Source: Sphagnum magellanicum (lineage: Eukaryota > Streptophyta > Sphagnopsida > Sphagnales > Sphagnaceae). Taken from it: a stretch of DNA of 64,000 nt. Below are positions 53,101-64,000 of this stretch, piece after piece. Position numbers and translations under genes: made by a program. The number at the start of each line of letters is the position of its first letter. Positions within the stretch are counted from its first letter, which is position 1. The notes below the pieces were generated by a model, which saw only the letters and a program-made list of their open reading frames with translations, did no database searches and had not been told where the DNA came from. The DNA is taken from NCBI GenBank assembly GCA_021904315.1, contig CM038908.1, positions 25,254,501 to 25,318,500 of the forward strand, written 5' to 3'.

Positions 53101-54184
53101 AAGGGGTTAGGGGGGGCGGCCACATTCCCTCACAAATGGCAATAGTTGGGCAAACTGACCATTATATGATTTTGATCACCATGCAATGGTTCACAATTTT
53201 TGGGGGCGGCGGGGGTGGGGTTTTGATGATGTGTAGAATTTTAAGTGGTTTTCATAGATTGGAACAATTGCAACTTGTAAGTGTGCATTTGCATGGAGGA
53301 AAAAAAAAACCTTCTTTGCATGATCAATTTTTTTGTTTGTAGTGTTTGGAAAGAGTCCACTCCATGACTGATTTTGCATGCATGTGTAAAAGACCAATTG
53401 AAATCCTTTCTCCCCTTTTTCTTTGGGGGTTATGCATCTATGGATACCAAGGTTCTATTTTATTTCTATTTTTATTTTCTGAAAATTGTGCAAATGCCCC
53501 CACACTACATGGTGAAATTTTTGAAGGAAAAAAAAAGGGAAAAAAAAAAAAAAAAACTAGAGAATTGAGATGGGAAATCTCTAATTGTGGTTTTGCTATT
53601 TGCAAATTCCAGATTCAGCTTTTTTTCTTCTTATGCCATGGATTTTTTTCCTTCTTCTTCACCTTGCCCAAGTTAGGTCTCCTAGACCCCCACAGGACTC
53701 CTCCATTTTGGCTTGTAAAGGGGACTGAAATGAGGCTGGAAAAGGCCTCTTGAAAACCATTAAGTGCAAGAAGTATTATTCCAATTTGAAAAGATCTGGA
53801 CTGAATTGGTTTAACATGACATGCAAACAGTAACATGGGGAATGCAAAAGGGTAGGCTAAGTGGGGAGGGGGTTGCTAACACAAAACAAAACAAAAAATG
53901 GCACAGAAGTACTCCCCTTCACAACCCAGTGTCAGAGAAGCACAGATAGGCTCCAGAGACCAGCATGTGCTACAAATAAAATAAACAAAATTTGAAAAGT
54001 AGCCCATCATAGGAGTCAGGACCAATTGCAATTGAAGACTAATTTGTTTTAAGACTAATTTTGATAATACACAAATGAAAATAAAATAAAATAAAATCAT
54101 GCTTGTAAGAGTTTGGAGCATAACTTAGGTTTATGGTTATGCACATTTTAGCCCAATTTTAACTCACAAGTTCAGCACCATTAA
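47111..54184. other. AT-rich intergenic DNA, no gene seen
   Basis: No domain-bearing frame occurs in 7 kb. Simple runs are present: (TAAA)n/(TA)n near 51840-51868 and (ATAG)n at 52540-52554. The plus frame 53346-53753 (135 codons) crosses A and T homopolymers (about 53528-53557, 53620-53665), is low in complexity and is not called. Two copies of a telomere-like ccctaaa at about 52826 are too few to mean anything. Confidence 0.55.
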
Positions 54185-54385
54185 AGATGAAAAATAGTCT
54201 TGGGAATGGATGATATCTCACGCGAAAGTAAGGATGCACATAATTCACCTTAATCCTGAAAATAATCTTGGAATGGATGAACTTTCAAGATAACCAGTCT
54301 GCCAAAATCACATAAAACTCACATTAAGCTGAAAAATGCTTTTGGAATGGATGACATTTCAAGACAACAAATGCTGCAAAGGAAA
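54185..54385. repeat. Degenerate direct repeat, unit about 65-70 bp, three copies
   Basis: The phrase ctgaaaaat..cttgggaatggatga..ctcacgcgaaag recurs as ctgaaaataatcttggaatggatgaactttcaag and as ctgaaaaatgcttttggaatggatgacatttcaag. The shared core is ttggaatggatga. Confidence 0.7.
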
Positions 54386-54515
54386 ACAATTCATAGAACT
54401 CAATTCCCCATGGACAAAGGGGGACAGGTTACATCCAATATTTTCAGTAGGAAGGATTCTCAATCACATCCGCCATTTCAGACAAGGGAGGCACTTTCAA
54501 ACTACAAAGACTAAA

Positions 54516-54739
54516 GGTGCATGCATTCACACTTGGTGTTAGGGACTCTAGTGTTGAGTCCCCTAACACCATGCTAGTAGTCATTTTAGGACTTACACCT
54601 ACTTACCATGAATGTTTTATGTTAAGTTAAAATTCACTTAACATTAAGCTATCACCCATTTAACATTGGGTGCCACCTAGGATGCCACCTAGATTTTCAT
54701 TTAACACTCACTTAAAATCAAGTGTGAATGCACCTACTC
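54516..54739. mobile_element. Small MITE-like element with 7-bp direct flanks
   Basis: The left end has ggtgca(tgca)ttcacacttg and the right end, reversed, has aggtgcattcacacttga, forming terminal inverted repeats of about 16 bp. GACTAAA occurs on both sides (54509-54515 and 54740-54746; the next outer base differs). This fits a 7-8 bp target duplication such as hAT elements make. A subterminal hairpin, ggtgttagggactc with gagtcccctaacacc, lies at 54535-54570. There is no internal gene. Superfamily is inference. Confidence 0.6.
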
Positions 54740-54746
54740 GACTAAA

Positions 54747-55600
54747 TTGAAAAGAGAACAAACCTTGCTCTGGTTGTGCATGGCGAGGAAGGGCACTGCT
54801 GTCAAGGCCTTACACCTTGCACCTTGGATCTGCTCTCAGTTCCAAGAACATAATAATGTCTTGAAATAATAAGGATTCACCCTCAACTAGGGCCTCATGT
54901 GGGCCCTTATTTTGGGACCGCTCTCACCCTTGTGCTTTACCTTACATGTAAAAGCACTTGGAGTGATTTCCCAAATGTATTCAGAAGGCATTTTTATATC
55001 ATGAATATCCTCCCTAGAAAAGAGAAGGGCTCTTAAGATCCCTACTCCTTTGTGACCAGGAGTGTATCTTACACCAAATATCCATAGAGGACTAGGCATA
55101 AGAACCCTCCCACTCCTATCCCTGACAAATCTACATATCTTTAGTGTAAGGTGAAGCCTTAGGTTGAGGGCATTACCAATATAAGAAGCACAAGGCAATA
55201 AGCCGAGTGCAGGCCCAATTTTGGTAATGCCCTCGAACCAAGGGCTTTTACCCAATGTAAAGACCTGCCAGAAATTCAGTGGAGAAACAGAGGCGAAACA
55301 ATTTCTGTTGTATGCAATTATTTTGTTAATGGATCATTGGACCGTTACAAGTAAGTACATTACACATGATGTTATTTTGTTCTGACAGAGGGTCAGATTT
55401 TTGTTTACTTAATATTTTGTGTTAAAAGCTTAGGGTTTGGAAACCCTCTAATACAAGGTTCCAGTGATTTTTTGAGTGCAATTTTTAAAAATAAAAATTG
55501 CAAAAAACATTTTGGAAACATAATATTCTGTTGCAAATTTTCCTATTTATGAAGAGAAAAATCGCCAATAAACAAGTTTATAAATAAAAGCCACAATCAT
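54747..55600. other. Intergenic DNA with one unexplained open frame
   Basis: A minus-strand frame of 122 codons (54887-55255) lies in a stretch of somewhat higher GC. Its translation shows no domain I know and no splice partners were found. It could be a fragment of an old element. I do not call it a gene. Confidence 0.4.
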
Positions 55601-55738
55601 CTACAATATTGAAGGGTGTTTAAGATTTTTTTACTTTCATATTTTGAATATAGACAAATTTGGGTAAATATTGCTTATTGATGATCATCACTTGAGCAAC
55701 ATAACAAAATTAAAGGAAAAAAAGAAAAAAATGTGTAC
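55601..55738. mobile_element. Terminal relic of the foldback repeat family
   Basis: The sequence contains gaagggtgtttaag, tactttcatattttgaatat, gatgatcatcacttgagcaaca, taacaaaatt and a purine run ending aaaatgtg. This parallels the right terminus of the complete element at 56731-57217. It is diverged and has no identified left arm. Confidence 0.45.
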
Positions 55739-56202
55739 AGAAAAATAAAAGAATTTAAAAAAAAATGTATATATATATAAACATTGAGTAAATATGGAGC
55801 AACCCCAAAGGAAAAGACAAATGCCGTTCCACCCCCCAACAACTGAAAAGTGAAAGAAAGGGGGTTTGCTTTAACTTACGTTTATTGTTCCATTTGGACA
55901 AAGTCCAATTCCTTGTGGAAGACTAAATCCCAAATTTGCACTTGGAAGAAAAAGAAGAAAAGGTCATAATGAAAAACAACCCCCCCACACATACTTTGTC
56001 CATGTGCAAAGCAACCAGCCGACAACAGTTCCGACAATAACACTATTTTTTTCCAAGAAAAAATCCCTCGACAATTGCCAAACTACAGTCCACAACATTT
56101 TATACACTTTTGCACTTGTGTTCTCTAAACACTCTCATACCCCCCCCTCCCCCCCCCCCCCCCCAACAAACCCAAAAAAAAACATTATTTGAAAAAACAC
56201 TT
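55739..56202. other. Intergenic DNA, simple-sequence rich
   Basis: A (TA)n run at about 55768-55778 and a long C tract at about 56141-56164 are present. No gene is seen. Confidence 0.6.
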
Positions 56203-56295
56203 GTTTGCAAATTGGGTACCATAGCTTGGAACTTGAAAAAATAAAAATAAAAATAATATTGCACACAAATTGGGTGCCATAGCATGCAACTTGAA

Positions 56296-56330
<35 letters not shown>

Positions 56331-56375
56331 TTGTGCAAATTTGATGCCATTGCTTGCTTCTTATACAAAGAAAAC
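56203..56375. repeat. Three degenerate direct repeats with an embedded (CA)n microsatellite
   Basis: gcaaattgggtaccatagct, acaaattgggtgccatagca and gcaaatttgatgccattgct start units about 60-68 bp apart. Two are followed by acttgaaaaaa. A (CA)n run of about 15 repeats at 56298-56328 grew inside the second unit. Confidence 0.8.
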
Positions 56376-56730
56376 AAATACTCGGAGTCAGTTTTGAGAA
56401 GCTATCGGGCCCCGGGAGAGCCGAGCATTACACTTTTCAAAAAGCTCGCCGGCCTATTATTATGGTATGTAAGGCCACCTACAATGGCAATAAAACATTT
56501 GGCTCCGGTTTTTACGTGTCCGGAATCTCCTCCGTGCTTGTAAATAAAAGACTTCGTACCATAGTGTCAAATTTGTCCATTGGTTTGTTGATTTTTTCTA
56601 TTGGGTCTTTTTTTTTGTTCCGGGTTTTTGTCGGGGGTGGGGCAGGGTGGGACAGATTATGCACATGGTATATACCTACCTACTGGTGCGTACATCATAG
56701 CCCAGGCTACTTACTAGGTAGTAGAAAGGC

Positions 56731-57217
56731 AATGTTTTTTCTTTTTTTTTGCCAAATTTTTTTTGTAGCCAAAATGGCAATCATCCATAAGGAAGATTTA
56801 GCCAAATTTGGTTACAAGTTAAGTATGAAATGTACAATTTTTAAACATCTTTCTATATATTTGGCTAAAACTACTTGAAAAATGTATAGAAATTTGGCGA
56901 ATTTTCTTAAATTTTGGTCAAATTATGGGTATTGAAAATCCCAAAAAAATCACTTGGATTTTAGCACTTTCAATTTTTCATTTCTCTTTTTGTCTATATC
57001 AAAATTTAAAAGTGCTAAAATTCAAAGTGGTTTTTGGAGATTTTCAATAGCCATAAAGTCGATCAAAATAAATGGTCTCTAAACACATAGACAAAAATAT
57101 AGAAGGATGTTTTTAAAAAATACTTTCATATTTAGCTTATAACCAAATTTGGCTAAATCTTCCTGTTGGCCATTGCAACTTTGGCTACATCAAAAAATTG
57201 AAAAAAAAAAAAACACT
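56731..57217. mobile_element. Complete foldback (long inverted repeat) element, about 487 bp
   Basis: Nearly the whole element is one imperfect palindrome. The left arm runs aatgtttttt...tgtagccaaaatggcaa...aaggaagatttagccaaatt...gggtattgaaaatccc...ggattttagcacttt. The right arm repeats these in reverse complement order: aaaagtgctaaaattc...ggagattttcaatagcca...aaccaaatttggctaaatct...ttggctacat...aaaacact. The loop is about 35 nt, near 56972-57006. It encodes nothing. It ends about 380 bp before the start codon of the WVD2-like gene. At least three diverged partial copies occur in this window. Confidence 0.8.
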
Positions 57218-57599
57218 GGTACTAGGCACTAAGGTTGGGGGATGGAGGGAGTGGTAGGTAGGAAACAAAAGAGGGGGGCAAAACCCTAATCTGCTGCTGC
57301 TGTAGTATTCTTTGTTCTCGTCGTGGTCGTCTTCTTTGTCTTCGTTGTTGCAGCGGTGCTGGTGCTGGTGGCGAGGGGGAGGAATGCGGGAGAAGATGCC
57401 GATCACTTTGTATTAGCGGTGTTTTGACATTCTGGTACACAGCAGGAAAGAGCTTTCTGTTGAACGTATTGGTGTCGTGGGGAGGCGAGTTGTTGGCCTT
57501 CTGTTTTGTTCTACCGTTTGTTTGGAAAGAAAGAATGTATGTGTGTTTTTTGGCTTCTGAAGAAGCAGTTCTGATAGAGGAAGAAACAAGCCTGAGTTG
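57218..57599 (+). promoter_or_regulatory. Promoter/leader of the WVD2-like gene
   Basis: CpG- and purine-containing DNA with short CTG/GTT-type triplet runs (57291-57303, 57340-57372) precedes ATG 57600. The minus-strand frame 57222-57707 is antisense to this leader, has no domain and is rejected. Confidence 0.45.
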
Positions 57600-60248
57600 A
57601 TGGAGGGAAAAACCAGGAGCCGTGAAGAGGAGGAGGCGGCGGAAAAGGAGGAGCAGCAACACCAGCAGCAGAAGAAATTCATGGAGATTGGCGGAGGATC
57701 GGTGCAACGGAATCGACTATTCTTTGAGGTATCTTTCCTACATCTTTTCTGTATGAGCTGCTCGTAGTAGCTGTGTTGTTTTTATGATGTGTTTTTTTCT
57801 GATGTCCTGGATTCATCGGCGATTGGAAGGAATAGAGAAAGGGTTAGTTGGTTTGTTGCTTCACACCTTCTTGCTAGCTTCATTGTTGTTGCTAGCAGCT
57901 TTTGCATCTCTTAAGTTGATCGTTAAATCAGTGAGGAGATGTGAGTTGAATGTACTCAAATGTTTGCTTGTGCAGCTCACATTCCTGTGTTTGATCTGGG
58001 AGTTTGTGATTGTTATGTTCAGTAATGTGTTGTGTAGAAATCGGGATCAGGAAACCAAATAGGAAAGCAAGATGATAAATTCTTTACCTTGATGTCTCTT
58101 TGCTCTATAGCCACAGTCATGTGTAACCATGTGTATATCTAGTCAATTCTCACAATTTTTGGGAGAGGGTTAGAAATATGCATTTTGATCACATGGCTGT
58201 CTCTGAGACACTGGCTGGCTTTCTTGGTCTTTTTCATCTTTTGCGCATTTTCCATTTCACATAGATGATGACTAACAGGAAGTGTTTTAAGACAGGGCCA
58301 AATGGCTGGAAGTAGCGTCAAGAAGAATGAGTCAACAATGCCAGTTGCCAGGGCATCGGATTTCTCCGATCAGGAAGAAGATGAAAAGATAGATCTGGAT
58401 TTCAAGTCAGATGGTGAAGGGGAGATGGAGACAGGTGGTGGCGCTGATGATGAGAGACATGAAGAAGAACATGTGGATGGAGACTACCCCTTTTCTGACT
58501 CGGAAACCCATGAGAATGTGATGCACATTGTTGCACATGTTACAGATGAGAATCAGGAAGATGTTGGTGGTGAATGGGGAGGAGAGGAGACTGATGATGA
58601 GAACCATGAACAAGGAGATTATCTTAGAATCAGTGAAGAATATCCCAAAGACAATGAACACGAGGAATATGAACAAGAGGAGGAAACTTATGGTGAGGAT
58701 AGTTTGGCTGAAAACTTTGTTGCTCCTCACTCTGCTGACAGAAGTCTGGAGAGGCAAGAGTACATCACTGTGAAAAGGATGGATGAAGCAGATGTTGATG
58801 TGGCTGATGAACACAAGGATGGAGTTGAGAATGAGAACATTGGCTTTGGCTTCGACAAAGAAGTCAAAGATACCATGCAGGGGCAAGTTGAAGATGAAAA
58901 GGAAGAAAAGGTGGATGGGAGTATTGCAACAAATGGGGAACCTGAAGGAAATGTAGAACCTGGTCCAGGAACTACTAATGCAGATCAGTTAGAAAGGAAT
59001 GGTGAAACAGATCAGCCACTGGTTGACCATTTTGATAATGTAATGGTGAGGGACAATGAGCTCCAAACCCTACTTTCTGAGCTGAAGGAAGAGGATGCAG
59101 ATTTCATGTCGAAGAGTAGTGTGGAAGACTCAGTGATTGCTAATCCAAAAGCAGGCACTGCTTCAGACCCAGAAACATCAAATGCCAATGGAGCTGTTAC
59201 ACCTGCCAAACCCAAGATTGAGAAGCTGGCAGAGACGGAGTCAAGAAAAGTCTCCCATTTGGAACGGAAATCAATCCCTTCACCAATGCCAAAAGGACGT
59301 CCATTTTCTGCCCCATCTGCTGAAACCAAGGCATCCCCTTTCAAGATGGATTCTGAAGCCAAAAAAGGAAAACGACTTACGGTTCCACAGCCATTTGCTT
59401 TGGCTACAGAACGCAGGGCAACAATAGGGGGTCGTCCAACAGAGGTTGATGCACTCAGACCCGTACACACGGCTGCTGGTGTTTCCAGTGCTGGTGCTGC
59501 ACCAGTATTGGGTTTGAAGAAGCCAAAAACCCCAGTAAAGTCATCAGTGGCAGCTGCTGGCATCAGAGCTCCACTTTCTGAGGAGGAGAAAAAGCATGAG
59601 GAGGTTTTGTACCCAGCACTGAAAGTCAAGCCAAATCAGTTTGTTCCAGGGACAAGCAGTTTCAGCTTCAAATGTGATGAGCGGGCTGAAAAACGAAGGG
59701 AGTTTTATTCAAAACTTGAAGAGCGACTCAGGGCAAAAGAAGTGGAGAAAAATCAAATGCAGGCAAAAACCCAAGAAGAACTGGAGATGGAGATGCGGCA
59801 TTTGCGCAAAAGCTTGACTTTTAAGGCTTCACCCATGCCAAACTTTTACCAAGAAGCTCCTTTGCCAAAAGTTGTGTTCAAGAAAACACAGCTGACTCGA
59901 CCAAAGTCCCCAAAGCTTGCAACAGCAAGGCGGATGAGTGTCTCTGGACCAGAAATGGCCGGAAATGGTCAACGAAGTTCACAAAATAGGTCAATGGATG
60001 CATCGGAGACAGTTGATGCAAAAAGGGTCCGGAATGTTGCTGTGAAGAAGCCACCAACTGAGAAGAAGTGGAATGGTACAGATAGCACTGATGGGGCTCT
60101 GGTTGTGAAGATTGCCCCACATGCTGAAGTCACTGAGGATGATGCTGTGGCCAACCAGACAGTAATGAATGGGAAACCAGTGGGTGAGTTGAAGACAGGT
60201 GTGAAACAAAACAGGGTGGTGAAGCCTTCACCCAGGAAACCAGTCTGA
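57600..60248 (+). CDS. WDL: WVD2-like protein with TPX2 C-terminal domain
   Basis: Two exons, 57600-57728 and 58296-60248, join in phase 0 (GT-AG) to 693 residues. The second exon alone has an ATG at 58302 giving 648 residues. The TPX2-type microtubule-binding domain lies at about 487-588: [20 protein letters not shown], then [20 protein letters not shown], the hallmark [18 protein letters not shown] and [21 protein letters not shown]2-like proteins bind and bundle cortical microtubules and affect growth orientation. The N-terminal third is extremely acidic (DE/EE-rich with DDE and EEY runs), the middle is basic and Pro/Ser-rich, and the tail ends in KPSPRKPV. A single exon through the TPX2 domain is unusual, since related genes I know are split there. 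Exon 1, which adds a Glu/Gln-rich segment, is likely but less certain. Confidence 0.88.
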
Positions 60249-63200
60249 ATTGCTACAATGTTTTATACAAGCCATTGAGTGCTAATCATGGGACATTGAT
60301 GGAATGCTCTCACTTGAGCACTGTCAGGACACTCTGCATCTATTTTTCCCAAGCAGTCCTATTTACTAAGTTTGTGCCATGAGCCAGCATGTTTAAGCTT
60401 CAAGAATAGTCAGTCTTTTGTACTGAGTTCCTTAAATAAGTGATTGGTTCAGGAGCACTTTTCCAAGAATGAAAAATTGTATCAGAGGTAGTTGTGTATT
60501 ACTCGTTTTTGTTCATCTTGTTTCTTGCGACATGTGGTATAGAAATCGTATTTGATGCGATGAGTTTCAGGTTTAGGGTCAGACATTTGTCTTCATAAGT
60601 AAGAAGTTGGGAAGATAGAGAGAGGCAGACAAGTCCTTTTGAAGTGAGTTTACATCTCACCAAGGAGATATTTCTGCATATTGTTATGTGGTGCGGGCTA
60701 TAGGGGTGCTCATTCATGTCTTTGTTTCCCATCCATGTGCATGGATGCTGGTTATTACTTGAATGAATTTTCTTGTTTCATGAGGTGGTCAAGATGATGT
60801 GTGATGCATTAGAAAACAGCTTCATGATAGTGAAACAGTAGCATAATTGCATATAGACTTAATAATGACTCCCATGTGCTATTGCACTCTATGATTGTTA
60901 CTTATGAATTTTTGAGCATCTGTAAAATTGCCTAGTGTGGACTTTGCCATGATATGTGCAGGACTATGAATTGGTTGCAAGAGATGCTGAAGTCATAAAG
61001 GTGTGTGCATTTACAAAATTACCTACTCTTTGATTCTTGTCCTGAACAGTGCTGAATGGAGAACTGACTGCATTGGCTCTTGGAACTTGAAGGTTGAAGC
61101 AGGAGAGCAACAACAGTGAAAGTTCAGAATGTGCAATAAGTAGGTTGCCCCATCAGCATAAAAACCTTCTGTAAGGGGGAAGATGATTTTCCATTACACG
61201 TATTGAGTACTAGCTGCATGGTGGCTGGAGATCTGACCTTTGAACAAGAGGACTTGGCATTACCACCTTTTAGTGTTTGCTACATGGAGGCCGGAGGATT
61301 CAGAGCATTGCTCAAACCTTTCTATGAGGGTAATCTGGGTCCCTTTTGCAGTGCTGAAATTGGCAAGCCTCTTCTCATGTAGGTTGAAGTTGGCTTGAAG
61401 CGTAACCATTCTGGGTTGGTTGTTCCATGTAGATTGAATTGGTCCTTTTGTTCTGTTCTCTGCAATTGGGAAGGTCTGGAGTTGGTGCTGCCAGACTGTG
61501 GGTTAAAGAGTTGTGGAGCCCCACCCACATGTGACAACTGTATGCAATGCTGGCTTCTCTGAGCAACAAATAACAGAATAAAGTGCACAGAGGCCAAAAC
61601 ATAGTACAAACTACAAACACAACTTCAAGCAGCTTTTTACCAGGTTTTTTTCCTGTCACTCTGCTCCATGGAAGTGGTTTATGATCATGTTTCTGTTGGG
61701 TATTTATTACAGATACTGGAGGCAGAAGCTGTATTGTAAGGTGTGAAGGCCAATTTAACATGTTTGACATTTTGAAGGTCAAGGAGGACTGAGTAGATGG
61801 TATGAGATATGATGTGGGCCTGCTCTCTTGTTCCTCTACCTCTATGAATAGTCTAGTGTAAGATTATCTCTCCGAGCCCTGCATCTGGTGGGGACATTTG
61901 CGTGGGATGTAGGACCAATGGAAAATTCAAATTTGTTGGTCTTACAAGAGGTCACCAACAACCTTGGGAGATGAATGAGGAGTTGGGAGCAAGGACAGGC
62001 CAAGAAGGCAAGTTGTGCGTTTGCTGGTTGCTGGGTATTCACAAGTGGTAATTTGGCCCCTCACTTTCATCAGAGACCAAGAAGTGGAATGGTGGTTCCT
62101 CTCTTTCTCCTGTTTAAGATCATCTCCAGACCTGAGATGTTTATACTTCACGGAAATAAAGTGGCAATCTGTTGACATGGAATTGAAGACCCAAGACATT
62201 GCTCCACAAATCAGGTGTAGCTATACACAGGAGATTGTATTCCATCTGTCATATTGATAAAGTGTACCAATATGAAAATGGTGGATTGACTCTGAATTGA
62301 ATTGATTTAATCTTCACTTGAAACCTAGAATGCTGGCTTTGGAGCAACAAGCTGGATATTCATCTATTATTTCAGTCATTATGTTGCATGATTTTTTGTT
62401 GGCATGGGGCTCAAAATCCTGGCCACTTTCTCCAGTTTGATTAATTTAACACTCCATTGTCATGCTTGAATGGTACTAGTATTCAGTGTTCAACCAGTCA
62501 GCGCAGGCAGCTCATGCATGGACAGTTATAACATCCATGTTCTGACACAAAATTTTCACTAATCATGTTGATGCTGAGTAGCCTAAGGACTCAGCCTAAG
62601 GGCTTGTGTCAACAGTGTAGTTTTGGTTGCTGGAGCTGGTCTTGCTGAACCTAAGAAATGATCCCACTGCAACGGCCAAGCTTACCAAATGTAATGGACA
62701 GTTCCATGCACATAGCCTGTAGTTTCCATTAGCCATATCCAAAAAATGTATTTGACAAGGGCATTTCTGTCACAGAAAAGGAACAGTTGTGAAAGAAGGA
62801 AAGCTTCACCTAACTTTCAGCATGAAGGGGAAAGAGCAGTACATAGTTGTTACCAGCATCAAAGTGCCAAGAATGAGGATGCACATTGACGAACAACAGA
62901 GGCCTGATTGAATCAAAGAAGCATCATTGCAATTATGTGAACAAAAGTATATCATAAGAAAAATGGAGGAGACTGTTGCAAACTAGTTCTTGATGACCAA
63001 GGATGTTAAATTCTCCAGCAGTCACAGCAGCAGTTCCAAAAATTCTTGCACATTCTGATTACTAGTGACGAGTGAAGCTGAAGGAATTTATGACCAGTTT
63101 CTTGCATGAGTTACTACTGTACCTTCAAAACAATTCATAGTATAATCTACTGTACTCTACAGTACTTCCAGACAAGAGGGATCAAGTTGATACATTCAGC

Positions 63201-63815
63201 TAGATACCTGAGACTGGATTTCAAGCTTGATATGTTTACAGAAGGCCAGGCAAGTTGTTGTGCTTGGGAAGTTCTGTGACCATATTTGCTCCTGCTGGAA
63301 ACAAACGTACACAGATTGCATCTAGTTACACCCACCTACTGTGAACAATTCTTCATGATCTTTTTGGAAGTTTGACCTTGTTCACTATAATCTACCACCC
63401 ACATTCTTAAACTTTTCTTGCTAAAACAACCCCTTCTTTTTCTAGTAGTGATTAGCACAAGTATTAGCACTTGACATTGTCTTTCCATCAATCATCAAGT
63501 CATTTTAAAGGTAATGCACACACTTCTACATTTGTCTATATATTGTTTCACAATTGAGAAAGGAATTTGAATTCCCTCTTTACTTCACTTTATGTGGTTG
63601 CAAGTGAAAGAAAAACTAACAAATACACATGCTCTACAAGTTAGAGCAAGAGCTTGTGTCCTATTGACCATCTCTCCTTCCCTCTCCTCTCTTGAATTCT
63701 CAAGTTCTAGAACCATTTTCTACTCATCCTTGCTTTAACAACACTAAAAAGTCTTCTTCTCTTCCTTGTGCATCATCACGTCCCCAACCTCACAATTTGT
63801 AGTCTTGTTCTTCTC
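60249..63815. other. WVD2-like 3' flank and intergenic DNA
   Basis: The first few hundred bases should be 3' untranslated region. Overlapping frames at 61322-62257 lie on both strands, have no recognisable domain and do not link through plausible splice sites. From about 63600 the plus strand becomes pyrimidine-rich. Confidence 0.5.
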
Positions 63816-63998
63816 CTAGTCCTCTTTCTCAACCTCTTTCACATTTTCCTCACTTTCACCATTCTTGTTTGCTTTTATCTTCTTCTCACTGACTTCACTA
63901 TCAATGTTCTTCTCTTTCTTCACCTCCCCATTTTCACTCTTCTCCTTTTTGATCTTTCCATCCACATCTTCTATGCTTTTCTCCTCCTCTTTCTTTAG
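63816..63998 (-). CDS. Possible 3' end of a Lys/Glu-rich protein, cut by the window edge
   Basis: Reading the minus strand inward from 63998, 60 codons are open before TAG at 63816-63818. The peptide is highly charged (LKKEEEKSIEDVDGKIKKEK at the edge, ending VKEVEKED). It has no start codon in the window, and the other two minus frames stop quickly. It could be the last exon of a gene starting to the right. Purine-rich DNA encodes Lys/Glu and few stops by chance, so this is tentative and no function is suggested. Confidence 0.35.
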   Translation of the reverse strand, partial: LKKEEEKSIEDVDGKIKKEKSENGEVKKEKNIDSEVSEKKIKANKNGESEENVKEVEKED

Positions 63999-64000
63999 CT

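Noticed and set aside
54887..55255. 122-codon minus frame with fairly ordinary amino-acid mix
   Set aside because: No recognisable family, leader or splice partner. It is kept only as an unexplained stretch.
57222..57707. 161-codon minus frame with Leu and Gln/Arg runs
   Set aside because: It is antisense to the leader and first exon of the WVD2-like gene and is driven by triplet repeats.
59012..59629. 205-codon open frame on the minus strand
   Set aside because: It is antisense to the WVD2-like coding exon, with Ser/Phe/Ala composition mirroring that gene.

Overview
This is plant nuclear DNA. Six protein-coding genes sit in an AT-rich background, five of them split by GT-AG introns of roughly 100 to 1200 bp. 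Their products are typical of land plants and their streptophyte relatives: a RABA1 GTPase, the TPLATE-complex subunit TML, a hydroxyproline O-arabinosyltransferase (HPAT), a chloroplast HAD phosphatase like PYRP2, a WVD2-like TPX2-domain protein, and a large IQ-motif protein ending in a NACK-kinesin-type C-terminal domain. A non-seed plant (bryophyte, lycophyte or fern) is a guess. Nothing in the sequence fixes the lineage.

Layout. 1-12.4 kb has no recognisable gene. It holds a 13-bp tandem repeat (1.17-1.79 kb), a richer-GC block that looks like a decayed retroelement (6.6-7.4 kb), a Tourist-like MITE (9.69-10.02 kb) and a 34-bp tandem repeat (11.16 kb). 12.4-19.3 kb (+) carries the IQ/NACK_C gene, in eight coding exons as I reconstruct it. 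20.3-21.5 kb (-) is an intronless PYRP2-like gene, convergent with it. A divergent promoter region interrupted by AT-rich insert sequence leads to HPAT (24.6-27.8 kb, +, eight coding exons). RABA1 (31.0-32.1 kb, -, two coding exons) is flanked by a 43-bp minisatellite at 32.93-33.54 kb. 33.5-38.1 kb has no gene. TML (38.3-44.7 kb, +) has 14 coding exons. 44.7-57.2 kb is repeat-rich and without a recognised gene, holding two MITE-like elements and relics of a foldback family. The WVD2-like gene lies at 57.6-60.2 kb (+). At the right edge a lysine/glutamate-rich open frame on the minus strand may be the end of another gene.

The genes are not an operon and share no single pathway. Four touch the secretory/endocytic route or the cytoskeleton: HPAT (Golgi glycosylation), RABA1 (trans-Golgi/recycling endosome), TML (clathrin endocytosis) and WVD2-like (microtubules). 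I read that as coincidence, not a cluster. The gene most worth following is the 13.5-19.3 kb one: a NACK-kinesin tail domain in a protein with two tandem IQ motifs and no kinesin motor. The second lead is the foldback repeat family, two copies of which end just upstream of gene leaders. All spliced models were joined by eye from reading phase and splice sites. Family assignments come from memory of the families, not from a database search.
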